A stretch of DNA of 64,000 nt from Lota lota (Eukaryota > Chordata > Actinopteri > Gadiformes > Lotidae), in NCBI GenBank assembly GCA_026745465.1, contig JACYXH010000812.1, forward strand, positions 3,961,454 through 4,025,453. Direction: 5' to 3'. This document shows, in pieces, positions 23,368 to 38,884 of the stretch. The first letter of the stretch is position 1. Each line of letters opens with the position of its first letter. The notes beneath the pieces were generated by a model. It worked only from the letters and a program-made list of their open reading frames with translations. It did no database searches and was not told the DNA's origin. Both the position numbers and the translations under genes were made by a program.

Positions 23368-26300
23368 TAATACACTTAGTGAATTGTTCCGGCGATGTCA
23401 GGGTGGGTAATCTCACCACATAGGGGCAACATGCATGTCAGCTTGATCACTGTGATCATACTACCTTCAGGATGGCCCACTAATCACAGACATGTAGAAG
23501 ATCTAAAATGTGAACAATGACGAAATGAACACCGGCATGTAGGAAACAACTTGAAGGTTTATATGTGGCCAGATGGTGCCATAAAATGACTCTGCGATAA
23601 AGAAGGCCTGGAAGCCCCCATGTAGTGGAGGAGTCCAACCCCGCCACCCAGCCTACAATCCCCCACCCCAGGCAACCAGTCTCGTCTTGTCTTGGGGAGT
23701 AAAAGGCAAACAGAGTGAAGGCATTTGAGTGGACTGCGGGCAAATAAAGAGTGGCCCGTATCAATGGCTTGCCCAAACAGAGACGGCTGTGCAGGCTCTG
23801 CTCAAACCAGGAAATAATACGGCCAGGGTTTGACAAAGCCACGAAGAGAGACATAACAGGAAAAAAGAAAGCTTGGGTTACTACATAACACAACGCCGGC
23901 AAATATGACACACTGACCAAAAGTACGTTTACTTAGCACCACCTACCCCTCAACAGGAATGAAACGGTTCCATTTATTGGTTACTGTGTTCAGGCAATGC
24001 TGTGGTCCTAACTTCTCAGAGCAAGGAGGGAAAGGAAAAAGAGGCGTATCAAGGGGTTTCATCCCATACAGCAGGTGTCTCCACTGTTCTAAATCAATTA
24101 CCTCTAGTGCACCAACGCTTAGGGTAGAGGGGTATTGTAAATCAGCTTGATGTCAGGCCAGATTAGTGACTGTAACGGGCTGGAACTGAAGCCCCCGGCC
24201 AGCAGGAGCCCCTCCAGGGGTCTACATGTGAACTGTGCCAAAGCCTTGATGCTGTGTTAGTATCAGCAACAATGCAGACAGCCGTCAACTTATGAAAAAG
24301 GTTATTTAGGGATTCTTTTTTGCTTCGTTTTAGGGGCATACCAGAGGAACATTTCCCAAGTCAATTCTACTCTTATCAGCTAATATGAAACCGTTGTGGT
24401 CCCCAGAACGATGATTTTTTTTTCTTAATAAGAATATAGAGAATAGAGAATCTGAATTTAAAATGTTTAAACGAATGGTATAGGTAAATGTTATGAAAAA
24501 CAAATATTGATGAAAGGAGGCTTGCCCATGGCTATGAAAGAGATTATAACAGCCCATTATTAGTTTGTGTATACAAAAACATTGTAATGCAACAAAAAAT
24601 GCCGGAGACCAGACACAAGCTTTTCACCTGAGACGTATTTGGTCTGGTAATTAGCTGGAGGCAAAAATATGTGGTACAAAAACAAACTCCAAGTCTCTAG
24701 TTACACATAAAGCCGACTTAACCGACTTAGTGTGAGATAGCTGACATTCCAAACGGGAAGGGGCAGGACCACCATCCAACGCTTCTTAATCCTACTTCTC
24801 CCCAGTCTCCAATTCCACAAAGATATCCTCGAGGCCCCAGTATAACAACTAAAAAAGAGGATTCTAATAAGCCTTTTCTGTCTTTCTGTCAGTTGGCGTT
24901 GGCGCTCTCGATCCTCTCTGCTTCTTACTCACTTGACCATGCCTCCCTGCTCTCTCTCGTGCTCTTTCTCCATCTCCCGCTCTCTCTTTCAGTCTGAGCT
25001 ATGAGCCAGTCTGTTGGAGCAGATGGAACCATATATCCCCATCACTCTCTAGAGGCCTGAGGACTTAAAATGTAAAAGAGCCGGGTGTAGAATAGGCAGA
25101 GACCAGCCAACAAAGGGCAAGAGAGCCAGGGACTCTCGGCTAAATTATTTTCTCCCATTTCACAACAAGAGTGCAAAGGCCGAGAGGATTGCAAGGAACC
25201 TTGCATACCATTAACCCGTAGAAGCAATGGATAAGAATATATACAAAAATAAAATAAATAAACTCAAGCAGCTAAATTCAGCTAAATGGAAAAATTTTCT
25301 TTTTTGACCAATTGCCAATGTTGTCATTTATTGAAAAACTCAATATTTGTACATCCACCATTTATCGAGCCAATTGGATTTTTGGACTAGAAAACCTTTA
25401 CGGGGTACACAAAATAATGACATTGCTGCCTCTTTAGTAATAGATGTTCAAGAAACTTTGTCCTTCCCACTGACTACTACACTGTCCTTCCCAATAACCT
25501 CACCTCGCGGCTACCTTCGTCATAATGAGAGAATATCTGAACCCGCTAACGGTCGCCTGGGATCCGATTGTGGGCCGCTGTCCATCTCTGTGTGGCAGGC
25601 TGACGGACAGCGAGGGTGAAGAACAACAGGCATCGGGGGCCAGGAGCAGTGCAATCGATCGCCGTCTGAATGTCAAGGTCCATTATACTGACAGGATGGA
25701 GCCACAACATGACCAGCACTTCCACAGTGTCCTCATTACCACCTATGTATCTCTCGCTGAGAGCGATATTTCTTGCTCTGCCCGAGCTCTTGTTGTCACG
25801 TTGCGTATCCCATCCCTCTACATCTCACTGTGAGAAGTAGGAAACTAGATTTCACTGTGTCGAACAGAGAAAAAGCTACAAAAATATGCCTACAAGAAGG
25901 CTAGAAGATATTTAGATATCACAGCAATGGTGTGATGTAAGAATTGTTATGTCAGGCAACTAGTCCCTGGGATTGTTTGTCCTGCTCTCAATGGTGTCAT
26001 CGCAATAAATTGATGCAATGTTGTGTATTTATTAGAGAATCATTTAAAACCAGACTCCGATGAACAAACAATGTCAGTACCTAGTACCTGGGTCATCAAA
26101 TTCATATAACTAATGATTGTTTCACATTTCCTGTTTTCATTTCTGCAGCGAAGGAGTTGATGCTCAAAATCCCTATACAGTCAGGTTTCAGATATAGAGG
26201 TAATCCAATACCGTGATATTTGATTTAGACGACAGCTGGGGCAGTTAGCACTGTCAGCTTGTATTTTTTCAGGATATAAAACTGAAACACTCGTCGCATA

Positions 26301-29300
26301 CACATCTTTTCTGAATAAATGTCCAAGACGTGGGCCACATTTATAAACCTATACAATCCGGAATATTTTAAACTCGATGAAAAAAATAAAAACACCCACG
26401 CCGACTAAGCATTTCACTATCTCCATCTGTCTGTCAGCTTTGCTATGTACTCTCCATGTACTTCCCCTGCCCCCTCAACCATCCCAATATAATAGTTATT
26501 CTGAATTCCAAATCCATGCTAGACTTATTTATACCCCCCTCCACACCAAGCTAACTCCCTCCCTCTCTCATGCAGCTGTAGATAGGATTTACCTGCGGTT
26601 GAGACAGCCTCCAGACTATCAATTACCTCCAGTGTAGAGCCACTGTTGTGTAGCCAGGCTAACAAGACATGCTCACACTTAACTCACCTCTGTCTCTCTC
26701 TACCTCACTCTCTTGCTCTCTTTCATTCTCCCTTTCAGACAAATCCAACCAGAGAAATTCTGAGTTGACTGAGGGTCGTGGTCTCTGCGAAGCTAATCGC
26801 ATAGTTCCAGTTCACAGAGAAATAAAAGGAGGAGAAAAGCTTCCCACGTTTTTGTGCAAATACACACCAAATAATTGCTTTTCAATCAGGTGTTCTCTGA
26901 AAACAACCAACACACGCAACATAATCCCTGTGGAACAAAAAAGAGCTCAACGCAATGCCAACACAAAAAGAGGAATAGAGCATAATATTGTTTACATATG
27001 ATGCAATAGTGCAATTGAATCACCCGACTACGGTACCAAAGGTTAGCTTGAGCCATTCGCAGTATACAGGTATGTTCACGATGCTTTGATCGAGCATCGG
27101 TGACGTGCTGAAAACGCAGAGATATCGCCACTGTTAGCGACTGAGAACAATTTGATTCACCGGCGGGCCATCACACACACACAGAATGACGGGCGGCGAC
27201 AGGACTTGTCACTCACACCACCAGATCTCTCCCGACACCTCAAGTGCCTCTGTCAGGTCAACAAATGAAAAGCTATCAGAGCCAATGCAGTTGCAGTCAT
27301 CAGGTTGAAGTGATTTCACGCAGTGGTTAAACGCTGTATCTTTGCTGAGACCTGTTCAAACTGTCGGGGGGGAAGAGGCACGTTGGGGCCCAGGGCGTCA
27401 ACTTTGATTCCAGATCAGGAGGCTCTGTGGAGTCTGCTCGCTTCAGTAGATGGTGTGAAGGGTGGCCGGAGGTGGGCAAGCTATAATCTGGGTGAAATAC
27501 AGAAACCTGGTCATGTAAGAGACAGCAAACTGTGAGCAGTTGACTGTTGGTTGTCAAACTGAAGCGTACTGCTGCAAAGAATAAAATGCTTACAACTGGG
27601 ATAAAATCAAATAAAAATGAACAAGAAGCAAGGCGGTCATGTATTTGGTCCATAGGCCTAAAGCTCGTCCACTGTCTCAACCTTTTCAAGAAAGATCTAA
27701 GGAATCAAATTATATTCAAGTAAAGTCTCATGTCTAGCCATGGCAGAATAGCCCCAATCATTAGGATAACATATGCAGGTCAAGAAGCTAATGAATGTGC
27801 ATTAAGGAACAGGCCATATGCCATCCCGCACGCAAGCCACACCATTTTAGACCTCTATACCTCATAAAGAAAACATTCACACTAGACTATGGTATTACAG
27901 AGCAGGAAAGACAATGTGTTTCATGCTTTGACAATTACACATTTCAAAATCATCACCTGCTGGCAAAAAGGGGCTAACCTCCCCTCCATGCCATCTCACC
28001 TCGTCACGCTAGCCTCAAACCCTACCTCTAATGCCAACCAGTTCAGTCATTCAAGTCAGCCATGAAGGTAGAGACATCCACCAGGTTTAGTTAAGGAACG
28101 CCTTTAGCAAGGAAATAATTTTCAGGGAAATAGCCATCAAATTATCACCCAGCATCCCCTACTCTTGAGCTGTGGGGCAATAATCTTGGTTGAGGGGGGA
28201 CATTGTGGTCCAGAATCTTTTTTTTTGGTACATTTGAAAACGATGATTACTTATTATTCAATGTTAATTGTGTGGCCGTCGAGTACAGGCACGATTTTGA
28301 CTCCAAAGCTGGAGCCTGCCTCGCTTCCTCCTCACTGTGACGCACACGAAGAACGTTTGCATCAACGTCCTTCCATTTCCATCAGAGAGGATCTCAACAT
28401 TGACTTCCTCTTCAAGTGGCATTATTACGCAGCCCAAACCAAATGACACTGTTACAGCATAAGACCTCTGACAAGCAGCAGGCTCTGGTCTAAGAAGAGC
28501 TGCAGCCATGCACTGGAACTGCAATTTCACTGGCTTTGCTTCTTGCATTGTTGCCTTGCTCCGACCCCCACATCACAGCCCCCAAACAAGCAGCAGTTCT
28601 CCACAGAGAATACCCCCCAGGACAAAGGAATGTTTCATCAACACCACAGGCTCCTGCATCCTTGCAGGGGCATAAAAGGGCCGACCTGGCTCTGCACGGC
28701 CAGGCTATAAATAAGAGAGGCGCTCTAATGATACCAAATGAATCTTCATCCATCTTCCCTGAACAAGGCAGAGAGAGCGAGTTCAGAGGCAGCAAATATT
28801 ATTTTTTCCTTTTGGTATAGATAAAGGACAATTAACAAAGTCCAATAGCCATGCATCGCAACGTACCAACACAATAAACGGTTTTACTCCCAAAGATTGT
28901 GTGTGCAGCTTTATGTCTCTGCGTGCCTAAGACGCAGAGCACCACAACTTTCTAGTCTTGTCTGTACTCATATCGCGTTATAAAATATCATTAAAAACTA
29001 AAGGCCAGCTCTACTTCCTATTGTTTGAGAGCTCTAGCAGCAATAGTGGATCATTCGAAGTTTGGAGAAAATTACTTGGGTGGTTGGGGGAATCAAAAAA
29101 AAGTAATCAAGTAGAGTGTCTCGTCTAGCCAACCATTTGAAGATATGGTGAAGCTAAGGGAACGAGGTCAGGGGAGGTAAGGGGATAAACTTTAGTTTAT
29201 TCTTTAGTATGCTTTAGTATTCTTGTTGGCCCCTAATGGAGAAGCAAACGCAAGAAGCGACTCTTTGTTATCAAAGCAAAAGCATAAAATAAAAATGCTG

Positions 29301-29711
29301 TTTACAAAACAACTCAGTAAGGCTGGGACACAACACAATTTAACTGGGTAGTATCAAGTAAAGGAGCTGTGACACAACGGTGATCTATTTCTGCGTATGG
29401 ATTGTCTCCCAAAGCTAGCAAAACAGCTTATTACAGAAGATCATTTACATTTACATTGGATACAGCATGTTTTTTTTTGGCCTGCAGAGAAATTAGTCTC
29501 AACTACACGCTGGCCCAGTCTTAGTTCTGTGGTACATACTGAAATGGTGGCTGTTTCAATCAGTGAGGAGGCGTAATGGGATGATGTGGAATTTAAATGA
29601 GTTGTATGCAAGCAGAGAAATGTCTTCCCTGACAAAAAGGATTTCCATTTCCATGGAGAGCCATGCTGCTATGATGTTTGGCGCTATAAATGCTACATAT
29701 GACACACACGT

Positions 29712-29832
<121 letters not shown>

Positions 29833-31513
29833 AAACGTATTGTCAATAATAGTTTTGTGGGTGTGGAACGCAAAAAATATAATGGTGAGCACCCCTACAT
29901 TAAATATAACCATTTAACTTCGAAAATAAATTATTCGTTAAGATTGTTTAGTTACCTCAGTACGTAAACCTATATGCAGCTTAAACAAATGTAACCTCTA
30001 TGCTTGGAAATGCTAATGAAGTGCCTTGTCAAAACACTGCTGACTTTGGTCTAAAACATTGACTAAAAAAAACTTTTTCCAAACCAACTCCTCAGCATCT
30101 GTCAGAACGAATGAGAGACAGTGAAAAAAAGTGTTTGGTGGCAGTTGATGCCAGCCAGCCGGGCCAATGCTTAACGGAGACAGTGGCCTCTGATTGACAT
30201 CACACATTATTACACAGTGCTTCCCGGTCACATTCACCCCTAGCTGTAGAGCTGTCATTCTGAAGTACAGTACCATAGACATGATTTATAATTAGATGTA
30301 TCATCTACTACTCAGAGCCCTGCCATATTCAGGCACTATGGGTAACATAACAGTGCAACCAAAGCTCTGTGTGGGTACTATGTTTTACAAGGTAGTCAAG
30401 AGGAGAACATATTTAAAAAATGTAGGAGGCCTTGACAAAAACTTAAATCACTACATTCAATTGTTTTGGCACAGTTCAACCATGTATCATTGGTCAACTA
30501 ATGCAACTAGATCAATTGGTTTCTTATCAGATTTAGTTCAATGCAACAGTCGTTTTTTTTATGAATCATATGTGCTGGCCTTGATCTGTAAATACGCCTA
30601 GGACAGAGACAATTCACACGATCATCTCCCCAGACGATAATCGGTTATTGTAAGTAACATTTTCTCAAACACTGCTAGGAACAAAAACGATGAAGCAAAT
30701 CCATCATCTGTTAAAAGGCCATTACACATCACCCAAATCACCAATGATGAGAAATCACGTCCAATGGAAAAATCCATATTCCTTGCCCATAATTACCTTA
30801 GAGCAATCCAGTGGGGAAAAAGTTTGAGTGATTGACTGTTACACATTGTGCTATTCATTTCAAAGAATTCTAAGGGGGAAACACACCAACACTGGAAGAC
30901 AATGGGTAGAAGCTATAAGGTATTTTGGGGAAAACAAGGTCAAATCTAGATGTACACCAGCTCTTGTTTGTGCACAGGTTCTGTGGAACATTGCTGGTGA
31001 CGACGTGACTGAACTCGAGTCGTAAAAGCGGAATGCAGGGTCAATAGCCAGCATGGTGGAAATGGCAGAAGACAACCTAAAAGGTCAAACACTGAAGGAC
31101 GGGCGACCATAGTAAAAGCAGGGGGTGGGGGTGGCGGTGGGGGGGTTTGTTAAGGCTGCCTAGGGACGGAGCAGAAACGTGGTCAGTTGAGCAGTAGCCG
31201 CCATTATGTTTCAAAGGCTCCTACACGAGTTCCACCGTTTCATCACATGTTTGGGTTACTTACCACTGCGAGCCAAGTGCAACAGGTCAGAGCTGTATTT
31301 GTGAATGATTAACTAGAGGGGGGGAAAATAAAGTTCAGATTTGGTTCAACCAAGTCAGAAAACACTTCTCAGCGTGGTGAGACGGACCCATGGGGAGGTC
31401 TCTCATTTTCAGGCCAAACAAAGCAAGACAGACATGTTGTCTTAACACTACGTTCTTTGAGAGATCGAGACAGCTTTGATGGAAAAGAACAAGCTGTGAA
31501 AAGGAGACTCTTT

Positions 31514-31533
31514 CCCCCCCCCCCCCCCCCCCC
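31514..31533 (+). repeat. C homopolymer, 20 bases
   Basis: This is a pure C run bounded by TTT and GTGG. Confidence 0.9.
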
Positions 31534-34448
31534 GTGGAACTAGCTGCTTCTACTGAGTAACCAAATTGTTGAGAAATTGTTTTCATAAAATGAAAACACT
31601 AGATATAAAAAAAAAATAAGAATACTTGTAAGCTACATAAGTCATAACAAATCTTTAAAAACAATGCATGATGTGATCTCCATTACACATTTCTAACAAA
31701 CAAACAAAAGAAATTGAAATGTGTTGATCAATATATAAATACACATTTCAAACTTCCTTTTATACCATTTGAGATGGTTAAACTAATTTTGTCGTGTTTA
31801 TCTAAGGACGTTGTGTTTATGCTCAAACTCTGGCCTCAAGATTGCCAGGGTTGATAAAGGCAACTGGAAAAACAGGTTGTATGGCCTAATGCTGTTTAAC
31901 GGTTGGGTGTCTCACCTTAGCAGCGGTAGCTAGGCCACACTCTATGGCCTCTCTATTCAGAGTCCTCTGAAAAAAGTAGGGGAGCTCCAACCAGACAGGG
32001 CAATTTGCCAGAGAGACAGCCAATAGCGCTAAGCCAAGACGAGGTTAAACTATTGTTTTGGCTTAGCAAGCAAGAGTGAACATGGACAAAACAAGGAGGG
32101 ACAAAAGAATGGTAAGAAAATACCTGACTACTGAAGTGTATCACATTAACTACTTTTTTTCATTTGTATCATATTAGAGAAAAGTTAACTTTTAAATTGT
32201 TGTGTAGACAGGGAATGATGATTTACATTTTGCCCAAAAATGCACCTGTGCTGATTTTAGGAATAATCCACTTTTGTTTCTACATTTACATGCTTTCAGT
32301 ATGCCGAGAGGCACAAATGTCACACTTACCCATGCATGACAATTGGGTCCTTTACAAATAAATCCCTTTTTATTCCTTTTATCTTTAGGCACTTATTCCA
32401 CAGACTGCCTCCAAATCGTAGAGAAGAAAATCCAACAGTATCCCAGTAAGATTATCCCTAAAAATGTCTTGTCAAAAAGTAGCTGTAAAAAACAACAACA
32501 AGTTGGTTCAGGACCCTCTCTAATTATTCCATTGACTGCTATCCTTAAACTGAAGATCTTAAACTGATCTTTGGGATCTCCAACGCTACTTCCAGCTGTG
32601 GCTACTGAGTACTGTGGCAGTTTTAGAGAGAGGTGCTTCAGAGGCGGCGTTTTCTCACAGACTGAACACTGCCTAGAGCTTGCCTGGGGAGGAGCCAGGG
32701 CCTGGTGATGTCATAGGTGTCAGATTTCACAGAGGAAAGTAGGAAGCCTTTCTCGCCTTACCTCCCTGAACATTGACCAATGAGTGAGCATTGTGGTGCT
32801 CACCTGTTTGGGGAACAAAAGGATGACTAAGGTGTACACGTGATTTTATGTTTTCATTAAATGAAAAAGCATAACAAACTGGCTCGCCTGTTTAATAGCT
32901 GCCGTGAGTGAATGTATGTCAAAATAGCATTATTTACTCTTTACATTATGAAATGTTCAATTATTTTAACATTAAGTGCATAATCCACAACAGGAATAAT
33001 AATAGTGTAAATTACAATTAATACTTATGATTTATTTATTATGGAAAACATGCAACATAGGTCCTTATTAAACATACCACTTAAATGGGACACAACAAAA
33101 TATAAAGCATAGCAAATGCATCAAATTTACAAAAGTTAATGGGGGCTAAATTTGTGTGACCTTGAAAAGATTCAACTCAAAGCAGACTGTGACAATTAAG
33201 TTAATGATAAGGGAAAAACATGTTCCACGGCTAATGCAAACACTCCAACTCTAATCTTGCTCTTTGAAGAAAAATGTAAGAAAGAAAATGCAAAAAATAA
33301 GAAGGAACAAAAAAAATCTTCATTTTTTGAGCAGCAAAGCATGACGGTACACGCAACTCCCAAACACACTGGTTCTCATTCCCCTCTGGTCAAACTCTGC
33401 TAGCCACCGAGCTAATCATCCACAACAGATGTTCAGAAATGTTCACTCGGATTTATGACGGCGCTCAGAGGAACAGCCAAGTCAGCCTCTGGTGCTGCTG
33501 ATTTTTTTTTCATCTCCTGTCCTCTGTCCTACAAGGACGTGGGATTGCTGCGAGTGAGGATGTCAGCACTACCATTCTTCCTCGCCCTCCTCCCCTCCTA
33601 AAACATTCCCTCATTCACTGCATTCTCCAATCCGAGACCACAGCGTCGTAATGGATCACAGAGGCCCTGGACCTTGCGGAGAGCTTCCCTCATTTATACC
33701 AATGCTTATGGGTGGACCACAACTCATGCAGCCAAGAATTCCACCACACTCAAAAAAGCTGTTTGATTTGAGTTTTTCTTTTCTGAATACAATGTTACAA
33801 GTGATATTGCCATCATTGCAGTGCGTGACTTCAACGTGTGAGGTTTTTTATATGATACAACATAAAACTATCCACGTGAATCTTAACCTGATTATTCAAG
33901 CCCAAATATCTTTCAATGTATACTCCACTGCAGTTATTAATGTTAAATTAATTAAGATAAATAGACTGGGATTAATTGAAACTAAATCAAAACAAACGCA
34001 AAGGGCTCTTTAAAAAAGTAACTAAATGTAACAACAAACAACAAAGTTTCAGTGGTGCTGGGGGCCAACTGAGAGTACAATGTGCTAAAGTGTCTTCTAG
34101 AACAAATCCCTGTTGAAGGAAATTGCATACTGCAAGGACCCCAACCTTTCCATTTGTTGTTAACAATGAGAGACAGCCTAGTTTTACTAGGGGCTGTGAA
34201 CAAGCTGTGCATACACTTCTCAGCAAGCAACATTTCAGAGCATTTCTTTTTTAGCTTTGAACAAATGCAATGTGGGTCATCTGATTAAAAAATAAAAAGA
34301 GCTTTAATTTAGATGTCCTAAAAATATGACTACGTTTCCGCTGTGCATCTTACAAAAAGAAATTCTGCACAGAATTGTGTTGAAGTTTGGTCAGAAACCT
34401 TCTTGAGCATGATCGTCACATCTTAAAGTACCATGAAGGCTTGCATAG

Positions 34449-34496
34449 ATTTTAGTTTTAAATATAGACAAACAAGTATTTTAGTTTTAAATATAG
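34449..34496 (+). repeat. Pair of 19-bp direct repeats
   Basis: ATTTTAGTTTTAAATATAG occurs at 34449-34467 and again at 34478-34496, separated by 10 bp. Confidence 0.85.
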
Positions 34497-34521
34497 TAAA
34501 GATACTGTTTTTGCGACAGAT

Positions 34522-34572
<51 letters not shown>
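34522..34572 (+). repeat. Compound (TA)n-(CA)n microsatellite
   Basis: About 9 TA units pass directly into about 14 CA units and then ATATACAT. Confidence 0.9.
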
Positions 34573-34575
<3 letters not shown>

Positions 34576-35572
34576 TAACTTGTACAATATATACTTACAC
34601 AACTACAGACTGTTTGTACCTACATGTACATTCAGCAAGTATATTAAAATAACTTTTTGTTTGAATACCTTCTGTATTCCTATCATTTTGATCTCCTCTG
34701 TGTTTTCCTCTGCAGTTTTGCTCTGACGTACACATTTGTGGGATCAATAAAGTGTTACTTTATCCTCAATGTCACACTCGTGTAAGGGTAGATAATCCAA
34801 AATTATTAGATCCAAAATTAGAGTTGCTCTGTGTTGAATGACAAATATTGACAGCACTGTAGAAACAACACATGACAAACAAATCTCTACTTTATTGGAA
34901 AGGCCAAACCCTTGAGTCAATCCAGTATTCGATCCAATGGGTGGATTAAAACCCTTGCTTTGAGTGAGATTTTGGAGCTCAGGAAGTCTTACAATTGATC
35001 GTTGGCCCCTCCCCTTTAAGAGGCTGAATGCAGACATGAAAACACCCATCAGGAAGTCTGTGAATTTATAACATTGTGACATTCACCCATCCCCCCAAAT
35101 CCTTTCATTACATTTCTAAAGGCTGACAACCCCCTCGTTGCTCCTCCCATTGGTGTGAGGGAATTGTACCCCTCCCGGATTTGTGTGCAAACAATACCCC
35201 CGGTCGCAGATTCAAGGTACCTTTCCTTTTGTTTTGCTAAGGCTTTTTTTTGTCTCTGGAGGCGTACCATGTGGGTCTTTGTGTGAGTATGTGTCGATTT
35301 GCATGTGTGTAAACTGTCAAGCAATTCCTCAGGTTAGCGAGAGGTGAGCAGCAACACCTGGCTGATTCCAAACTCACAGCTTTCCTCTGCAAGAGAGCGT
35401 GACTAACCAATCAGTGTGAACACGCTTAGTGCTTAGTGCACCATCAAACAAGAACCATGATGTGTAATGAGCCTCGAATAAAGTGTAACTTGTTCGAAAA
35501 GGGAGTGTCTCCGGTGTTTGACTTCAAGGAAGAAAAATAAACGGATGAAAAATAAATTGAGGCTTGCTGATT

Positions 35573-35587
35573 GGGGGGGGGGGGGGG
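35573..35587 (+). repeat. G homopolymer, 15 bases
   Basis: This is a pure G run in an otherwise AT-rich context. Confidence 0.9.
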
Positions 35588-36574
35588 TCATGTCATTATA
35601 TGGTTTAATTGGCTCATATCAAAGTGTTATAAAAAAGAACACCACCAGACTTCACAGAGTTATCGCATGAAAACAGGGCCTTGCTTCACATTGTGTGTCT
35701 ATATCCTTGCAAAGAGGGTCACTGATAAAAACAGCTCTGGCAGCGTGCCGCTGTGAAAATGCTGACCTGGGATGTAAACAGTGAGTTGTGAAAGTCAGTA
35801 CGCTGCTGGTAATGGGCTTTTAAGACTAGCACTCTGTCATCATGTCTAAATGCACAGCTGGACAGCACCTGTTAGGCTAGATTCCTCAGCCCAATTCACA
35901 ATTCATCATAGCTTGGCTACTGCTTTTGTATGAGAAATCCCTGAATAACCTGGGAAACATAACAATGGTCTTTATTAACCCAAGAATCGCACACATTTAT
36001 TTATTCATACATTAAGACTTTCTAATAGACAAGGGAGCATTCAAGAAGCATTCAAGTGACATTTGGTTTTTTCATAGTCTCGAAAAGAAATGCATGACTT
36101 TTGACACAGTTTAGAAGCCTAAGCAGCGCAAAGATAAGACAATTCCTTTCTGAATGAGTGAACAGATAACTGATACGGTTTGAAACGCACTACAGTGGTA
36201 TACCACAGCCTTCTGGAGTTGCGAGTAGGTAAAGGAAGCAGCAATCAGTGTAAAAAACTGTTTGACCCCAGTCTAGGGCTGAAGACAATATCCAATGGCA
36301 GCATTTGTAGGCCATAGATCCTCGGTTGCCAAAAATGCCAAACAGCCCATAAACACAGCACCCCGGTGCTACACTTGAGAACATCAAGGGCACACGCTTG
36401 TCCCTGAATGTTTCTCAGGACCATCTGCAGATAACGGAGGCTTCAGCGGCCGGGAGAGAGGCAGTGCCACATGACTACAGGAGGCGAACAATGACAAAGA
36501 AAAAAAAACATCAGCACATTAAAACACTTAGATAAGACTGGCATCAGTATGCTGACCTTCAGCAGGCTAACCAG

Positions 36575-37779
<1,205 letters not shown>

Positions 37780-37780
37780 T

Positions 37781-37799
37781 GTCTGTGTGTGTGTGTGTG
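37781..37799 (+). repeat. Short GT array at the right flank of the older hAT copy
   Basis: The sequence GTCTGTGTGTGTGTGTGTG is the probable right half of a GT microsatellite split by the hAT insertion. Confidence 0.7.
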
Positions 37800-37959
37800 A
37801 TGGTGATGGTGTTGCTGCGCTTGCGTCTGGGTGTCCACGTACGCTTGAGTGGGAATTCATGCATTTGTTGGTTTGTTTGAGTCTCACACACAGGGAGGGC
37901 AAAGACGACTAAGGATAAAACGAAAAACAATTGAGTGGGTGGGAGATGAAGGGGAAGAC

Positions 37960-38300
37960 AACACCACCAGGCCTTACCGCCCCCCGCCCTCCCAGAAGTC
38001 CAAAACACACGAGCGTTCTCCATTACGCCGTGGCCATTGACGAGTGGCAGGGTACACTCTCCCTCCGCGGGGAACGGCGCGGGCATGCTGGCGAATGCGT
38101 GAGACAAATCATTTTTTATCCAGGACCCCGGCGGGTATTGACAAACCGGGGATGCATTTAGATAGCCCAATTAAAATGGGGAAATGAAGCGACGTGGAGG
38201 CACTTTACGACGTCGTGCCCTCCTCTCTCCTCCACACACCCGCACGCTGCTGGCCGGCACACCCACCCCCCCCCCCCCCCCCCACCAAGCCTCCTAAGAG
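37960..38300. promoter_or_regulatory. CpG-rich patch, candidate distal promoter or enhancer
   Basis: About two dozen CpGs occur in roughly 300 bases. The patch includes CTCCGCGGGGAACGGCGCGG and the perfect palindrome ACGACGTCGT (38207-38216). It is the strongest CpG concentration in the right two-thirds of the window and lies about 20 kb upstream of the ptprf start codon. It could be a distal first exon, an enhancer, or simply GC-rich DNA; nothing in the sequence decides this. Confidence 0.3.
38266..38283 (+). repeat. C homopolymer, 18 bases
   Basis: This is a pure C run within a CpG-rich patch. Confidence 0.9.
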
Positions 38301-38693
38301 ACCCCCCCTTACATGCAGCGGGTCGCAGCAGTGGAGGCGTAGAGGGACAGGGAGGAGGGGGAGGGGTAGAGAGGGGGATGGCTGGGTAAAAAAGGTGGCT
38401 TGGAGGCAGAAATATGCAATAAGGAGGCAGTAATGTTTGCTAAATATCCAGTAGCATGCCATCCATTATTGTTAGATGAGGCATAGGCTTGTTTGTAGTG
38501 GGACTGCTTGCTACCCTCTGTGGAGAGCTGCAGCCAGCTGGGAGGGTCTTTATGGAGCAGGGTTAAGGAACAGGTTGCCAGAGGAGGAGTGGTCTTCTTC
38601 GGGGAACTACTCCCCAGAACTCAGAGCCACATCAAAGGCAAAGTTAGCAATCAATTCCAAGGACAATGGAACCATTTATCCAAGCATGTCTTA

Positions 38694-38884
<191 letters not shown>

